A stretch of 64,000 bases of DNA. Source: Winogradskyella tangerina. Its GTDB lineage: Bacteria > Bacteroidota > Bacteroidia > Flavobacteriales > Flavobacteriaceae. Within the stretch, counting starts at the first letter, position 1. The number at the start of each line of letters is the position of its first letter. The position numbers were made by a program, and so were the translations under genes. The stretch is from NCBI RefSeq assembly GCF_003260205.1, contig NZ_QERF01000001.1, positions 124,001-188,000 of the forward strand. Direction: 5' to 3'. This document shows positions 10,237 through 18,857 of the stretch, one piece after another. The notes under the pieces were generated by a model that saw only the letters and a program-made list of their open reading frames with translations, had not been told where the DNA came from and did not search any database.

Positions 10237-11304
10237 ATGAGTCACAATATCAAGCCTGGCGTGGCAACAGGACGAGAAGTTCAGGAAATTTTCAAACTAG
10301 CAAAAGAAAAAGGATTTGCCCTACCGGCGGTAAACGTCATAGGTTCAAATACTATTAACGGTGTTTTAGAAACAGCAAAAGCTTTAAATGCACCAGTAAT
10401 CATTCAATTTTCAAATGGTGGTGCGCAATTTAATGCGGGTAAAGGATTAGGAAATGAAGATCAAAAAGGTGCTATTGCTGGCTCAATTGCCGGGGCAAAG
10501 CATGTACATCAAATGGCAGAAGCTTATGGTGTTCCTGTAATTTTGCATACTGATCACTGCGCGAAGAAATTATTGCCTTGGATCGATGGTTTACTAGATG
10601 CCAGTGAAAAGCATTTCGAGGAAACCGGAAAGCCACTTTATAGCTCACACATGATTGATCTTTCAGAAGAACCTTTGGAAGAAAACATTGAGATCTGTAA
10701 GGAATATTTAGCTCGAATGAGCAAAATGGGTATGACCTTAGAAATTGAATTAGGTATTACTGGAGGTGAAGAAGACGGTGTTGACAATTCAGATGTGGAC
10801 GCTTCAAAACTATATACGCAACCCGAAGAAGTTGCTTACGCATATGAAGAGTTAAGCAAGGTGAGTGATCAGTTTACAATTGCGGCTGCTTTCGGAAATG
10901 TACACGGTGTTTACAGACCTGGTAATGTAAAATTGACGCCTAAGATCTTAAAGAATTCTCAAGAATATATCACCGAAAAATACAACGTTGGTCACAACCA
11001 TATCGATTTTGTATTCCATGGTGGATCTGGATCGACGGTTGAAGAAATTAGAGAGGCAATTGGCTACGGTGTTATTAAAATGAATATCGATACGGATATG
11101 CAATGGGCATTTTTGAGTGGTGTTAGAGATTACATACAAGATAAGAGTGATTATTTGCAGACTCAGATCGGTAATCCTGATGGTGCTGATTCTCCAAATA
11201 AAAAATATTACGACCCAAGAGTGTGGTTAAGAAAAGGAGAGCAAGCCTTTGTTGAAAGACTGAAAAAAGCTTTTGAAGACCTAAATAATGTAGATACTTT
11301 ATAA
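10237..11304 (+). CDS. fbaA: Class II fructose-bisphosphate aldolase
   Basis: A 355-residue zinc-dependent aldolase that cleaves fructose-1,6-bisphosphate to glyceraldehyde-3-phosphate and dihydroxyacetone phosphate in glycolysis and runs the reverse reaction in gluconeogenesis. The zinc and catalytic motif VILHTDHCAKK is present near residue 107, as is the DFVFHGGSGST phosphate-binding loop. Length and the Y-D-P-R-V-W-L-R tail are of the class IIA (E. coli/yeast) type. I chose ATG at 10237 over a TTG 27 bp upstream because ATG is followed by the normal family N-terminus. Confidence 0.95.
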   Translation: MSHNIKPGVATGREVQEIFKLAKEKGFALPAVNVIGSNTINGVLETAKALNAPVIIQFSNGGAQFNAGKGLGNEDQKGAIAGSIAGAKHVHQMAEAYGVPVILHTDHCAKKLLPWIDGLLDASEKHFEETGKPLYSSHMIDLSEEPLEENIEICKEYLARMSKMGMTLEIELGITGGEEDGVDNSDVDASKLYTQPEEVAYAYEELSKVSDQFTIAAAFGNVHGVYRPGNVKLTPKILKNSQEYITEKYNVGHNHIDFVFHGGSGSTVEEIREAIGYGVIKMNIDTDMQWAFLSGVRDYIQDKSDYLQTQIGNPDGADSPNKKYYDPRVWLRKGEQAFVERLKKAFEDLNNVDTL

Positions 11305-11323
11305 GTTTAAACAGATATAAAAT

Positions 11324-11372
11324 AAACCTATCAAACCATAACACATTGGATTTGATAGGTTTGTTGTTTTTA
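11324..11372 (+). terminator. Intrinsic terminator of fbaA
   Basis: A perfect 12-bp stem, AAACCTATCAAA pairing with TTTGATAGGTTT, is separated by a 15-nt loop and followed by a T-rich tract. It begins 20 bp after the aldolase stop codon. Confidence 0.8.
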
Positions 11373-11394
11373 TAAATACTATTCTTAACTACTT

Positions 11395-11423
11395 TTGAGT
11401 TTAATTAAATAGTAGTAATTTTG
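11395..11423 (+). promoter_or_regulatory. Bacteroidota-type promoter for accD
   Basis: A TTG element at 11395-11397 is followed after 18 bp by TAATTTTG at 11416-11423. This fits the TTG-N19-TAnnTTTG consensus of the primary sigma factor within one base of spacing. The implied leader to the accD start is about 70 nt. Confidence 0.7.
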
Positions 11424-11502
11424 TCCCAGCTAACTAACTGAAAACATTGATTGCAGACGTCTACGTTAATGCTGCAATTCCAAATCAAAATCGTATATAA
11501 AT

Positions 11503-12360
11503 ATGGCTTGGTTTAAGAGAAAAGACAAAAGAATTCAAACTTCCACAGAAGAAAAAAAAGACACACCAAAGGGGCTTTGGTATAAATCCCCAACTGGTAA
11601 GATCATAGATACTAAAGAACTTGAACAGAATTTTTATGTGAGCCCTGAAGATGGTTACCATGTAAGAATTGGAAGTAAAGAGTATTTTGAAATACTTTTT
11701 GATGATAATAAATTTAAGGAATTAGATGCCAATCTTACATCAAAAGATCCATTAAAGTTTGTTGATACAAAAAAATATCCGGACCGTTTAAAGGCAGCTC
11801 AGGCAAAGACCAATCTTAAGGATGCTGTTCGTACCGCGGTTGGTAAATCTAATGGACAAGATTTAGTGATTGCTTGTATGGACTTCGGCTTTATTGGTGG
11901 TTCTATGGGTAGTGTTGTGGGTGAAAAAATTGCACGTGCTGCAGATTACGCCTTAAAGAATGATACGCCTTTTATGATCATTAGTAAATCTGGTGGTGCA
12001 CGTATGATGGAGGCAGCTTTATCGCTTATGCAGTTAGCAAAGACGTCAGCAAAACTGGCACAATTAGCAGAAGCTAAGATCCCATATATTTCATTGTGTA
12101 CAGATCCTACAACTGGTGGAACCACGGCCTCATTTGCAATGCTAGGAGATATAAATATTGCGGAACCTGGTGCCCTAATCGGATTTGCGGGGCCGCGCGT
12201 TGTAAGAGATACAACCGGACAAGAACTACCTGAAGGATTTCAAACTTCAGAATTTTTGTTAGAACATGGTTTCTTAGACTTTATTTCACACAGAAAAGAA
12301 CTAAAGAAAAAGATCAACTTATATATTGATTTGATACGAAATCAACCTTTAAGAGCATAA
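11503..12360 (+). CDS. accD: Acetyl-CoA carboxylase carboxyltransferase subunit beta
   Basis: A 285-residue subunit of the carboxyltransferase that moves the carboxyl group from biotin to acetyl-CoA, making malonyl-CoA for fatty acid synthesis. The crotonase-like core is clear, with [15 protein letters not shown] and [16 protein letters not shown]. The N-terminal zinc ribbon is degenerate: the positions of its four cysteines carry Ser29, Thr31 or Gly32, Ser47 and Asp50, and there is no Cys in the first 60 residues, although the surrounding residues ([16 protein letters not shown]) still align. I recall the same loss in other flavobacteria. The gene is monocistronic, with its own promoter and terminator. 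Confidence 0.93.
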   Translation: MAWFKRKDKRIQTSTEEKKDTPKGLWYKSPTGKIIDTKELEQNFYVSPEDGYHVRIGSKEYFEILFDDNKFKELDANLTSKDPLKFVDTKKYPDRLKAAQAKTNLKDAVRTAVGKSNGQDLVIACMDFGFIGGSMGSVVGEKIARAADYALKNDTPFMIISKSGGARMMEAALSLMQLAKTSAKLAQLAEAKIPYISLCTDPTTGGTTASFAMLGDINIAEPGALIGFAGPRVVRDTTGQELPEGFQTSEFLLEHGFLDFISHRKELKKKINLYIDLIRNQPLRA

Positions 12361-12390
12361 AAAAAGCGAGCCTAACAGCTCGCTTTTTTT
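12361..12390 (+). terminator. Intrinsic terminator of accD
   Basis: The stem AAGCGAGC pairs with GCTCGCTT around a CTAACA loop and is flanked by A and T runs, so it could work in both directions. It follows the accD stop codon directly. Confidence 0.9.
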
Positions 12391-12420
12391 CACCAATCAA
12401 ACTAAAACCAAATAACAATT

Positions 12421-13266
12421 CTAATTTAAAGTTATAGGTATTTCTGTACCGTTATTGAAGGTAAATGTTGCCTGGTTATCGCAACTACCATCACCATAAT
12501 CGAATAATCCACCGAAGTTTGTGCGTTGTACATCGAAAGAGCCACTTACAAAGAATGCACAGATTACTTCTCTTCTTAATGGTTCAATAACTTCATAAGT
12601 GTGCGTGTTACCGTTTACGAAAGTTGCTGTCCAGTCCCCAGAAATTTCAAATACGTTATCACTCCAAACGCCACTACCAAAGCCTTCAACCCATTCTCTG
12701 ATCTTTGTTCCTTCTCTAGAAGCTTGAACACCATTTGGCCAAATAACTGTTATACTGAGATCATGTGTAAATTGAGGGTTGCCATTTTCGTTAGATAATT
12801 CTTTTAAGATAGATCGGCTGGCAATAATATTTTTTCCATCGAAGAAAAAGTCGATCAAATTATAATTGATCATAATTTGTTGAGCTTCAGGATCTCTTGT
12901 ATAATCGAATACAATTTGCCCTTGAATTAAATGGCCGTGAATCATACACCCTTCAGAACCGAAGTCTAAAGTTACTTGTCTATAACCTTGCTCTGCAACT
13001 ACAGTAATAGTGACGCACTCCGGAATTCCGTCAGAGTAGCTATTTCTACCTAACTCACTTTGCTCCTGTCCTTCGTAGGCATCTACAACCAAGTCTCCTA
13101 AAATATTGTCTACCTGATCGATTTCTGCAGATCGTCTAACTTCTAAAGTGTCTTGTGCTGGATCTTGCGTTTCTGAAACATCATTGTTATCACTACATGA
13201 TGTAAAGACTAAGCCTAAAACCACAAGGCCTAACATTCCTTTTTTTAATGATTTGAAATTTTTCAT
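12421..13266 (-). CDS. Hypothetical lipoprotein
   Basis: A 281-residue protein with a lipoprotein signal ending in the lipobox VFTSC (Cys24), followed by an acidic spacer of the kind seen in exported Bacteroidota lipoproteins (S-D-N-N-D). The remainder is beta-rich and holds four Cys residues, two of them bracketing the C-terminal GDGSCDN region. No known domain is recognised. Its upstream region carries AACCTTTT and AGTCTTA boxes like those before two other lipoprotein genes near 19.9 and 21.1 kb, so the three may share control by an ECF sigma factor. Confidence 0.75.
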   Translation of the reverse strand: MKNFKSLKKGMLGLVVLGLVFTSCSDNNDVSETQDPAQDTLEVRRSAEIDQVDNILGDLVVDAYEGQEQSELGRNSYSDGIPECVTITVVAEQGYRQVTLDFGSEGCMIHGHLIQGQIVFDYTRDPEAQQIMINYNLIDFFFDGKNIIASRSILKELSNENGNPQFTHDLSITVIWPNGVQASREGTKIREWVEGFGSGVWSDNVFEISGDWTATFVNGNTHTYEVIEPLRREVICAFFVSGSFDVQRTNFGGLFDYGDGSCDNQATFTFNNGTEIPITLN

Positions 13267-13294
13267 GATTACTTTTTTATTGTTAATGTAGTGT

Positions 13295-13320
13295 TAAGAC
13301 TTGTTCAAATTGAAAAGGTT
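13295..13320 (-). promoter_or_regulatory. Candidate ECF-type promoter upstream of the lipoprotein gene
   Basis: On the minus strand, AACCTTTT (13320-13313) is followed by AGTCTTA (13301-13295), 28 bp before the lipoprotein start. The boxes match those at 19911-19943 and 21067-21099, with one extra base between them. The AAC core fits the usual -35 element of ECF sigma factors. Confidence 0.45.
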
Positions 13321-13339
13321 TAATCTGAACAGAAAAAAA

Positions 13340-14446
13340 TTATACTTTTTTCAAATAAATTGAAAATTCTGTACCTACATCAACCTCGCTGACCACTTCA
13401 ACCTTACCGCCTAAAGATTCTATGTGGTTTCTTGTAATAAAGAGACCAATTCCTATGGCATCTTCATTAAAATGAAAGGTTTTATACATCTGAAATAGTT
13501 TATCACCATATTTTTCCATATCTATTCCGAGGCCATTATCTCGTATTTTAAATATGATAAACTCGTCTTCAATTTCGGTTGACAGTTCAATCACAAGCTT
13601 TCGTTTTTCTGATCTATACTTAATTGCGTTTGTAAGGAAGTTTAGAATAATACTATCTAAATAAGCTGGCAATGCATAAACTTGGAGATTTTCATCGACT
13701 TCGTTATAAATGGTAGCTTCAGCATTTTGAGCCATCGCAATAATACTGTACAATGCTTTTTCGAGATAATTATAAAGGTTGAGTGCTTCTAACTTTGAAG
13801 ATTCAACTTCTTTAATCTTTGCTACCTCCGTAAGATGCGCTACAGTGTCTTCGAGACTTTCAAGTGCAGTTTTTAAAAGTTGGTAGTTGTCACTGTCTTT
13901 AAGATTTGGGCAATCATCTGTAATGAAATTTGTAAGTGTTGAGAGATTTCCAGAATGCGATCTTAAATTGTGTGTAACAATATTGGCAAAAGATGAAAGC
14001 CTCTCATTTTGTTCGCGTGCCACTTGAAGCATTGCTCGTAACTTAGTTTTGATTTTCTCCTGATTTGTAATGTCATTGAATTGCCATATCATATGCGGTC
14101 TTCCCTCTTTGAAGTATACCAGGGATACATATACTAACACCCAAATAAGTGTACCATCCTTATGAAAATAGCGTTGTTTAACTCGGTACTTATCGATCTC
14201 ACCTAGAATTAATTGCTCAAATTTTTCTTCGTGTACGCCAAGATCTTCAACGAACACAATATTATCGATGTCCATATTTGATAATTCAGATCGGCTATAT
14301 CCAAGAAGTTCACAAATGCTGTCATTGACTTTTAGCCAATGGCCAGAAAGGCTTACGACGGCAATTCCGTTGTAGGTATTGTTAAAAATACGTTCGAGAA
14401 GGTCGTTGCTTGCTACAAAATTACCCTGAAGTTGTGTTGCTTTCAT
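13340..14446 (-). CDS. PAS domain sensor histidine kinase
   Basis: A 368-residue cytosolic kinase with no membrane segment or signal peptide. Residues 12-130 form a PAS domain (GIAVVSLSGHWLKVND; YFHKDGTLIWVLV), followed by a short coiled coil and a dimerisation helix with the phosphorylatable His159 in VTHNLRSHSGN. The ATPase domain shows an N box (NFLTNAIKYR), a G1 box (RDNGLGID) and a G2 box (IGIGLFI). No receiver domain or adjacent response regulator gene is seen, so the partner must be elsewhere. The signal sensed by the PAS domain is not evident. It is divergent from rpsO. Confidence 0.88.
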   Translation of the reverse strand: MKATQLQGNFVASNDLLERIFNNTYNGIAVVSLSGHWLKVNDSICELLGYSRSELSNMDIDNIVFVEDLGVHEEKFEQLILGEIDKYRVKQRYFHKDGTLIWVLVYVSLVYFKEGRPHMIWQFNDITNQEKIKTKLRAMLQVAREQNERLSSFANIVTHNLRSHSGNLSTLTNFITDDCPNLKDSDNYQLLKTALESLEDTVAHLTEVAKIKEVESSKLEALNLYNYLEKALYSIIAMAQNAEATIYNEVDENLQVYALPAYLDSIILNFLTNAIKYRSEKRKLVIELSTEIEDEFIIFKIRDNGLGIDMEKYGDKLFQMYKTFHFNEDAIGIGLFITRNHIESLGGKVEVVSEVDVGTEFSIYLKKV

Positions 14447-14567
14447 ACCTCATTATGATTTGGATTTCACTAGAAAGCGCTATTTAGAAGGAAAGGGTAA
14501 CTCTAAAAATGCACAAAATATCAACGATAAAAGTTACGAAAAAAAACTTCAAATCACAAAAAAGTAC

Positions 14568-14575
14568 TATATTTG
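14568..14575 (+). promoter_or_regulatory. Putative -7 box of the rpsO promoter
   Basis: TATATTTG, a perfect TAnnTTTG element, lies 55 bp before the rpsO start. A -33 TTG is not obvious at the expected spacing. Confidence 0.6.
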
Positions 14576-14630
14576 CCGCTTGAAAGAAAACCTTTCAAAG
14601 TACATAACAATCATTTACAATAATATTAGA

Positions 14631-14900
14631 ATGTATTTAACTAAAGAAAAGAAAGCTGAAATCTTCGAGAAGTACGGTAACGGAAAAAATGATACCGGTT
14701 CTGCAGAAGGACAAATCGCGTTATTTACGCTTAGAATTAACCACTTAACTGAACACTTAAAAAACAATCGTAAAGATTTTAACACAGAGCGTTCGTTAGT
14801 AAAATTAGTAGGTAAGCGTCGTGCGTTACTAGATTATTTAACTAAGAAAGATATTTTGAGATATCGTGCAATAGTTAAAGAATTAGGATTAAGAAAATAA
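14631..14900 (+). CDS. rpsO: 30S ribosomal protein S15
   Basis: An 89-residue protein with the classic S15 features: EKYGNGKNDTGSAEGQIALF at residues 12-31, LTEHLKNNRKDF, the conserved VGKRRALLDYL and C-terminal YRAIVKELGLRK. S15 binds the central domain of 16S rRNA early in small-subunit assembly. The reading frame stays open further upstream, but ATG at 14631 gives the normal family length, and the region before it holds the promoter. It is followed by a terminator and then pnp, the conserved rpsO-pnp order. Confidence 0.97.
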   Translation: MYLTKEKKAEIFEKYGNGKNDTGSAEGQIALFTLRINHLTEHLKNNRKDFNTERSLVKLVGKRRALLDYLTKKDILRYRAIVKELGLRK

Positions 14901-14903
14901 AAG

Positions 14904-14929
14904 AAACCACGCTCAAAGCGTGGTTTTTT
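14904..14929 (+). terminator. Intrinsic terminator of rpsO
   Basis: AAACCACGCT pairs with AGCGTGGTTT around a CAA(A) loop and is followed by T6. It starts 4 bp after the rpsO stop codon. Confidence 0.88.
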
Positions 14930-14985
14930 GCTCAATATTTACGCAATCGAAAGCGTCTAAAATTCGAATTGAAATAGCAGAAAAG

Positions 14986-15006
14986 ATTCCAAATTCTATT
15001 TGGAAT
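14986..15006 (+). promoter_or_regulatory. Perfect 9-bp hairpin in the pnp leader
   Basis: ATTCCAAAT pairs perfectly with ATTTGGAAT across a TCT loop, 101 bp before the pnp start. It lacks a T tract, so it is not a simple terminator. In enterobacteria a leader hairpin in the rpsO-pnp spacer is cut by RNase III for pnp autoregulation; an analogous role here is inferred. Confidence 0.5.
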
Positions 15007-15065
15007 TACAGTTTTTCATTGGTCACAACAACTACACAACAACACAACGACCATTGTTTAACATT

Positions 15066-15092
15066 ACTTCGGTATGTTATTATTACTGAAGT
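15066..15092 (+). promoter_or_regulatory. Second hairpin next to the pnp start
   Basis: ACTTCGGTA pairs with TACTGAAGT (one G-U pair) across a 9-nt loop, ending 15 bp before the pnp ATG. Its position could affect ribosome access. Confidence 0.4.
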
Positions 15093-15107
15093 GCGAATAA
15101 AAATTTT

Positions 15108-17366
15108 ATGATTCCAAAAACTTACAAAGAGGTCATAGACCTTGGTGACGGTAGAGAAATTTCTATCGAAACCGGAAAATTAGCTAAGCAAGCGCATGGT
15201 AGCGTTGTGGTGCAATCTGGTAATTGTATGTTACTATGTACAGTAGTTTCAAATTACCATCAAGCAGATGTAGACTTTTTACCATTAACAGTAGATTACC
15301 GCGAAAAGTTTGCTGCAGCTGGTCGTTATCCTGGAGGTTTCTTCAAAAGAGAAGCAAGACCGAGCGACGGTGAAGTATTAACTATGAGATTGGTAGACAG
15401 ATGTCTTCGTCCGTTATTCCCGAAGGATTATCACGCCGAAACTCAGGTAATGATTCAGTTAATGTCTCACGATCCAGAAGTAATGCCAGATGCTATGGCA
15501 GGTTTAGCTGCTTCTGCAGCAATTCAATTATCAGATATTCCTTTTGAAACGGCTATTTCTGAAGTTAGAGTTGCACGCGTTAATGGCGAATTTATTATCA
15601 ATCCAACATTTGCACAATTAGAAGCGTCAGACATTGATATGATGATCGGTGCTTCTGCTGATTCTGTAATGATGGTTGAAGGTGAAATGGACGAGATTTC
15701 TGAAGAAGAAATGGTTGAAGCTATAAAAGCTGCACACGAAGCTATCAAAATTCAGTGTGATGCTCAGTTGAGATTAGCTGAAGCCTTCGGTAAAAAAGAA
15801 ACTCGCGAATACGATCCTGAAGTTGAAGATGAAGAATTAGCTAAGAAAATTCATGAAATGGTTTACGACAAAACCTATGAAATTGCTAAAGCTGGTTCAT
15901 CTAAGCATGAAAGAGGGGCAGCATTTAGCGAGATCAAAGAAGGTGTGTTTGAATCTTTCAGTGAAGAAGAGCAAGACGAACTAGGTAAACTCATCCACAA
16001 ATATGTTGCTAAAGCTCAGAAAGAAGCTATTAGAAACCTAACTTTAGATGAAGGTTTACGTTTAGACGGTCGTAAGACAGACGAGATCAGACCAATTTGG
16101 TGTGAAGTTGATTACTTACCATCAACTCATGGTTCTGCGATTTTCACCAGAGGAGAAACTCAAGCATTAGCTACGGCAACATTAGGTACTAGTAGAGACG
16201 CAAATATTATTGATATGCCATCTTACGAAGGTGAAGAGCGTTTCTATTTACATTATAATTTCCCTCCATTTTCAACTGGTGAAGCACGCCCAATCAGAGG
16301 AACTTCACGTAGAGAAGTTGGTCATGGTAACTTAGCACAACGTGCATTGAAAGGCATGGTGCCAGACGATTGCCCATATACAGTAAGAGTTGTTTCTGAA
16401 GTATTAGAATCTAACGGATCGTCGTCAATGGCAACAGTTTGTTCTGGAACAATGGCTTTAATGGATGCTGGTATTCAAATTAAAAAACCTGTATCTGGTA
16501 TCGCAATGGGTCTTATTTCTGACGGTGATAAATACGCCGTACTTTCAGATATTTTAGGAGATGAAGATCACCTTGGTGATATGGATTTCAAAGTTACTGG
16601 AACTGCAGATGGTATCACTGCAACGCAGATGGATATTAAGATCAAAGGGCTTTCTTATGAAATTCTTGTAAAAGCATTAATGCAAGCTAAGGAAGGTCGT
16701 TTACATATTCTTGAAAAGCTTACCGATACTATTGCAACACCAAATGCTGAAGTAAAAGCACATGCGCCTAAGATCATTACTAAAGTTATCCCAGGTGAAT
16801 TTATCGGTGCTGTTATCGGTTCTGGAGGTAAAGTAATTCAGGAGTTACAAAAAGATACTAACACCACTATCGTTATTAATGAAGATCCTGTTACAGAAGA
16901 AGGTATTGTTGAGATCCTTGGTACTGATCAAGCTGGAATTGATAAAGTAATTGCTACTATTGAAGCGCTTATGTTTAAGCCAGAAGTAGGAAGCGTTTAC
17001 GAGGTGAAAGTTATCAAGATGCTAGATTTTGGTGCTGTAGTAGAATATACTGAAGCTCCTGGAAATGAAGTCTTATTACACGTTAGTGAATTAGCATGGG
17101 AACGTACTGAGAATGTTACTGATGTAGTGAATATGGGTGACGTTTTTGACGTGAAGTATTTTGGTATCGATCCAAAAACAAGAAAAGAAAAAGTTTCTCG
17201 TAAAGCGCTCTTACCAAAACCTGAAGGTTGGCAGCCACGCCCAAAACGCGATAATAATCATCGTGGTGGAAATAACAACCGTAGAGATAATCGTAACAGA
17301 GATAATCGCAATAGAGATAATCGTCGTGACGATAGAAAACCAAGAGAAGATAGAAAAGACGATTAG
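15108..17366 (+). CDS. pnp: Polyribonucleotide nucleotidyltransferase (PNPase)
   Basis: A 752-residue phosphorolytic 3'-5' exoribonuclease that degrades mRNA and adds tails. Two RNase PH domains are visible: the first with [17 protein letters not shown] near residue 85, the second with [19 protein letters not shown] near residue 388. They are followed by a KH domain ([15 protein letters not shown]) and an S1 domain ([18 protein letters not shown]). The last about 30 residues are an Arg/Asn/Asp-rich tail of repeated RDNRN units, likely an RNA-binding extension. It is preceded by rpsO and a structured leader. Confidence 0.96.
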   Translation: MIPKTYKEVIDLGDGREISIETGKLAKQAHGSVVVQSGNCMLLCTVVSNYHQADVDFLPLTVDYREKFAAAGRYPGGFFKREARPSDGEVLTMRLVDRCLRPLFPKDYHAETQVMIQLMSHDPEVMPDAMAGLAASAAIQLSDIPFETAISEVRVARVNGEFIINPTFAQLEASDIDMMIGASADSVMMVEGEMDEISEEEMVEAIKAAHEAIKIQCDAQLRLAEAFGKKETREYDPEVEDEELAKKIHEMVYDKTYEIAKAGSSKHERGAAFSEIKEGVFESFSEEEQDELGKLIHKYVAKAQKEAIRNLTLDEGLRLDGRKTDEIRPIWCEVDYLPSTHGSAIFTRGETQALATATLGTSRDANIIDMPSYEGEERFYLHYNFPPFSTGEARPIRGTSRREVGHGNLAQRALKGMVPDDCPYTVRVVSEVLESNGSSSMATVCSGTMALMDAGIQIKKPVSGIAMGLISDGDKYAVLSDILGDEDHLGDMDFKVTGTADGITATQMDIKIKGLSYEILVKALMQAKEGRLHILEKLTDTIATPNAEVKAHAPKIITKVIPGEFIGAVIGSGGKVIQELQKDTNTTIVINEDPVTEEGIVEILGTDQAGIDKVIATIEALMFKPEVGSVYEVKVIKMLDFGAVVEYTEAPGNEVLLHVSELAWERTENVTDVVNMGDVFDVKYFGIDPKTRKEKVSRKALLPKPEGWQPRPKRDNNHRGGNNNRRDNRNRDNRNRDNRRDDRKPREDRKDD

Positions 17367-17383
17367 TCTTCTTTAATAGTTAC

Positions 17384-17412
17384 AAACCGCTTCAAAATTG
17401 AAGCGGTTTTTT
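17384..17412. terminator. Bidirectional terminator after pnp
   Basis: AAACCGCTTCAA pairs with TTGAAGCGGTTT and is flanked by A and T runs, so it can serve both pnp (plus) and the small convergent gene that ends at 17419 (minus). Confidence 0.85.
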
Positions 17413-17418
17413 ATTTTT

Positions 17419-17814
17419 TCACCATGGCCCAATAATAGCTCCACTAACAAAAGGCCCATTCCAAGTGGCAAAATAGATAATAGAAAGACCTATGGTTGTC
17501 CCTACCACTCCGATGATAATTCCATAAATAATTGACATGGTTTTATCGTGTAGTCTTATCGACTCTAATTCATTGGGTTGTATTAAGGTTCTATTGGCCT
17601 TGCGTTTTACACCATAATATTGTCCGTCTTCGAACACTATTCTTTTGAACTTTAATTTCTGACCATCTTTCGTCTTTAGTTTTACCCTTTTTTCTTCCTG
17701 AACTGCTTTATCTATTGAAACATTGGTTCTGTGGTAGACCCTACAGCTTTGAAATAGAAGCAGCATAGACAGAGAGATCACAGTTGACTTAAGACACCTT
17801 TTTATATTTTTCAT
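17419..17814 (-). CDS. Small lipoprotein with C-terminal membrane segment
   Basis: A 131-residue protein with a lipoprotein signal (lipobox LFQSC, Cys24), a basic middle region (KRVKLKTKDGQKLKFKRI) and a C-terminal hydrophobic segment around residues 94-116 (IIYGIIIGVVGTTIGLSIIY). It is a clear paralogue of the gene just upstream: both share FQSC, a V-S-x-(E/D)-(E/K)-A stretch, K-x-K-F-K-R-I and Y-x-(V/L)-(K/T)-(R/K)-K. Function unknown. The short -LKFKRI- module resembles small membrane proteins that Bacteroidota often carry in tandem. Confidence 0.65.
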   Translation of the reverse strand: MKNIKRCLKSTVISLSMLLLFQSCRVYHRTNVSIDKAVQEEKRVKLKTKDGQKLKFKRIVFEDGQYYGVKRKANRTLIQPNELESIRLHDKTMSIIYGIIIGVVGTTIGLSIIYFATWNGPFVSGAIIGPW

Positions 17815-17835
17815 ATCCTCATAATTTTTTATTCT

Positions 17836-18207
17836 TTAGATTCCACCTCCAGCGGCAAAAGCGATGGCAGGCGCCATTAGAGCTAAGGTTCCTATCATAA
17901 GAATATTCATGAATGTTGATAATCCCTTGTTCTTTGGGCGTATAGATTTAATTTCATCTTCCTTTAATTCGACCTTAACCCACTCTCCTTTTTTCTTTGT
18001 TAGACCATAAAACTTATGGTCTACATACTCAATTCGCTTAAATTTGAGATTTTCATCTCCGTTTGTTCGTACTTTAACTTTTGTCTGCTGCTCAGAAGCC
18101 TCTTCTAGGCTAACCGTGTTAGCTCTGTAAATACTGCAACTTTGAAACATGAATGCTAGAGCTAAAATGACAACAATGGGGCGTTTCATAGAAAAATTGG
18201 TTTTCAT
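17836..18207 (-). CDS. Small lipoprotein, paralogue of its downstream neighbour
   Basis: From the Met codon at 18207 this is 123 residues, with a lipoprotein signal (FMFQSC, Cys24), the LKFKRI core motif and a C-terminal hydrophobic stretch ending in FAAGGGI. The reading frame is open further up to 18255, but that start would overlap the upstream barrel gene by 32 bp and place the signal peptide internally, so I reject it. Tandem duplication with the next gene is likely: the two are 21 bp apart. Confidence 0.65.
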   Translation of the reverse strand: MKTNFSMKRPIVVILALAFMFQSCSIYRANTVSLEEASEQQTKVKVRTNGDENLKFKRIEYVDHKFYGLTKKKGEWVKVELKEDEIKSIRPKNKGLSTFMNILMIGTLALMAPAIAFAAGGGI

Positions 18208-18223
18208 AATTATATAGTTTGAA

Positions 18224-18718
18224 TTAGATTCTATTCCATTGTAAGACAATGCCATAGGTATGAATAGCCCGTTCAGAATTCAAATTGCTCTGAAATCTTA
18301 GGCCAAAAGAAAATCGCTTTCCTGTTTTAAATCGAAGTTGTAGTTGAACTGGTATCCCTAAGGAAAAGCTATTAGAGTCTTCATGCTTTATTCTGAGTAG
18401 TCCTGCACCGATATTGGCATCTGTAAAAAACCAAGGAGCAATTTCAATTTCTCTACCATAAAGCAGATTTACCTGCAAGAAGTTATAGCCATAATTCCAT
18501 ATCGAAAACTCTTCACCGAATCCTGCAGAAACAGTAAAAATGTTCTTTTTTAATCTAAAGCTCACATCAGAACTTATAGATACTCCAAAAGAATGATGCT
18601 CACTAAAAAACTCTAATGGAGAAATGGCAAACCCATTAAATTCCAACTTTTGATCTGCTTTCTTCTGACCAAGAACCGTTGTACTAAATAGGATTAAGGA
18701 TAAAATTAATAGCTTCAT
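18224..18718 (-). CDS. Outer-membrane beta-barrel protein, hypothetical
   Basis: A 164-residue protein with a Sec signal peptide (residues 1-17, ending VLGQ) and about eight amphipathic strands, ending in the aromatic-rich GIVLQWNRI. This is the size of a small 8-stranded barrel. It leads the three-gene minus-strand unit with the two small lipoproteins. Nothing identifies a substrate or ligand. It faces a divergent helix-turn-helix gene, with a palindrome between them. Confidence 0.6.
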   Translation of the reverse strand: MKLLILSLILFSTTVLGQKKADQKLEFNGFAISPLEFFSEHHSFGVSISSDVSFRLKKNIFTVSAGFGEEFSIWNYGYNFLQVNLLYGREIEIAPWFFTDANIGAGLLRIKHEDSNSFSLGIPVQLQLRFKTGKRFSFGLRFQSNLNSERAIHTYGIVLQWNRI

Positions 18719-18805
18719 GATTAGTCAGTTTAATAAGTATCAACACAAAGCTATTTTGCAATTATTGAAAACACTTTAGTCAAAATGCAGACAATAATTT
18801 ATATT

Positions 18806-18824
18806 TTTTGTAATTTTTACAAAA
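18806..18824. promoter_or_regulatory. Palindrome between divergent genes, possible operator
   Basis: TTTTGTAA and TTACAAAA form a perfect 8-bp inverted repeat with a 3-bp spacer. It sits 34 bp upstream of the helix-turn-helix gene and 88 bp from the divergent barrel gene. An operator role is inferred from position and symmetry only. Confidence 0.35.
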
Positions 18825-18857
18825 TATATAATGAAGCGATCAAAATATTAATAAATA

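Noticed and set aside
14460-14630. Upstream extension of rpsO
   Set aside because: S15 is about 89 residues in this family; the extension covers the promoter region and has no homology.
17268-17345. CRISPR-like or VNTR array
   Set aside because: The repeats are in-frame codons of the PNPase tail, with no unique spacers. No CRISPR array was found anywhere in the window.
18208-18255. Longer start of the second small lipoprotein gene
   Set aside because: It would overlap the upstream gene and bury the lipoprotein signal peptide inside the protein.
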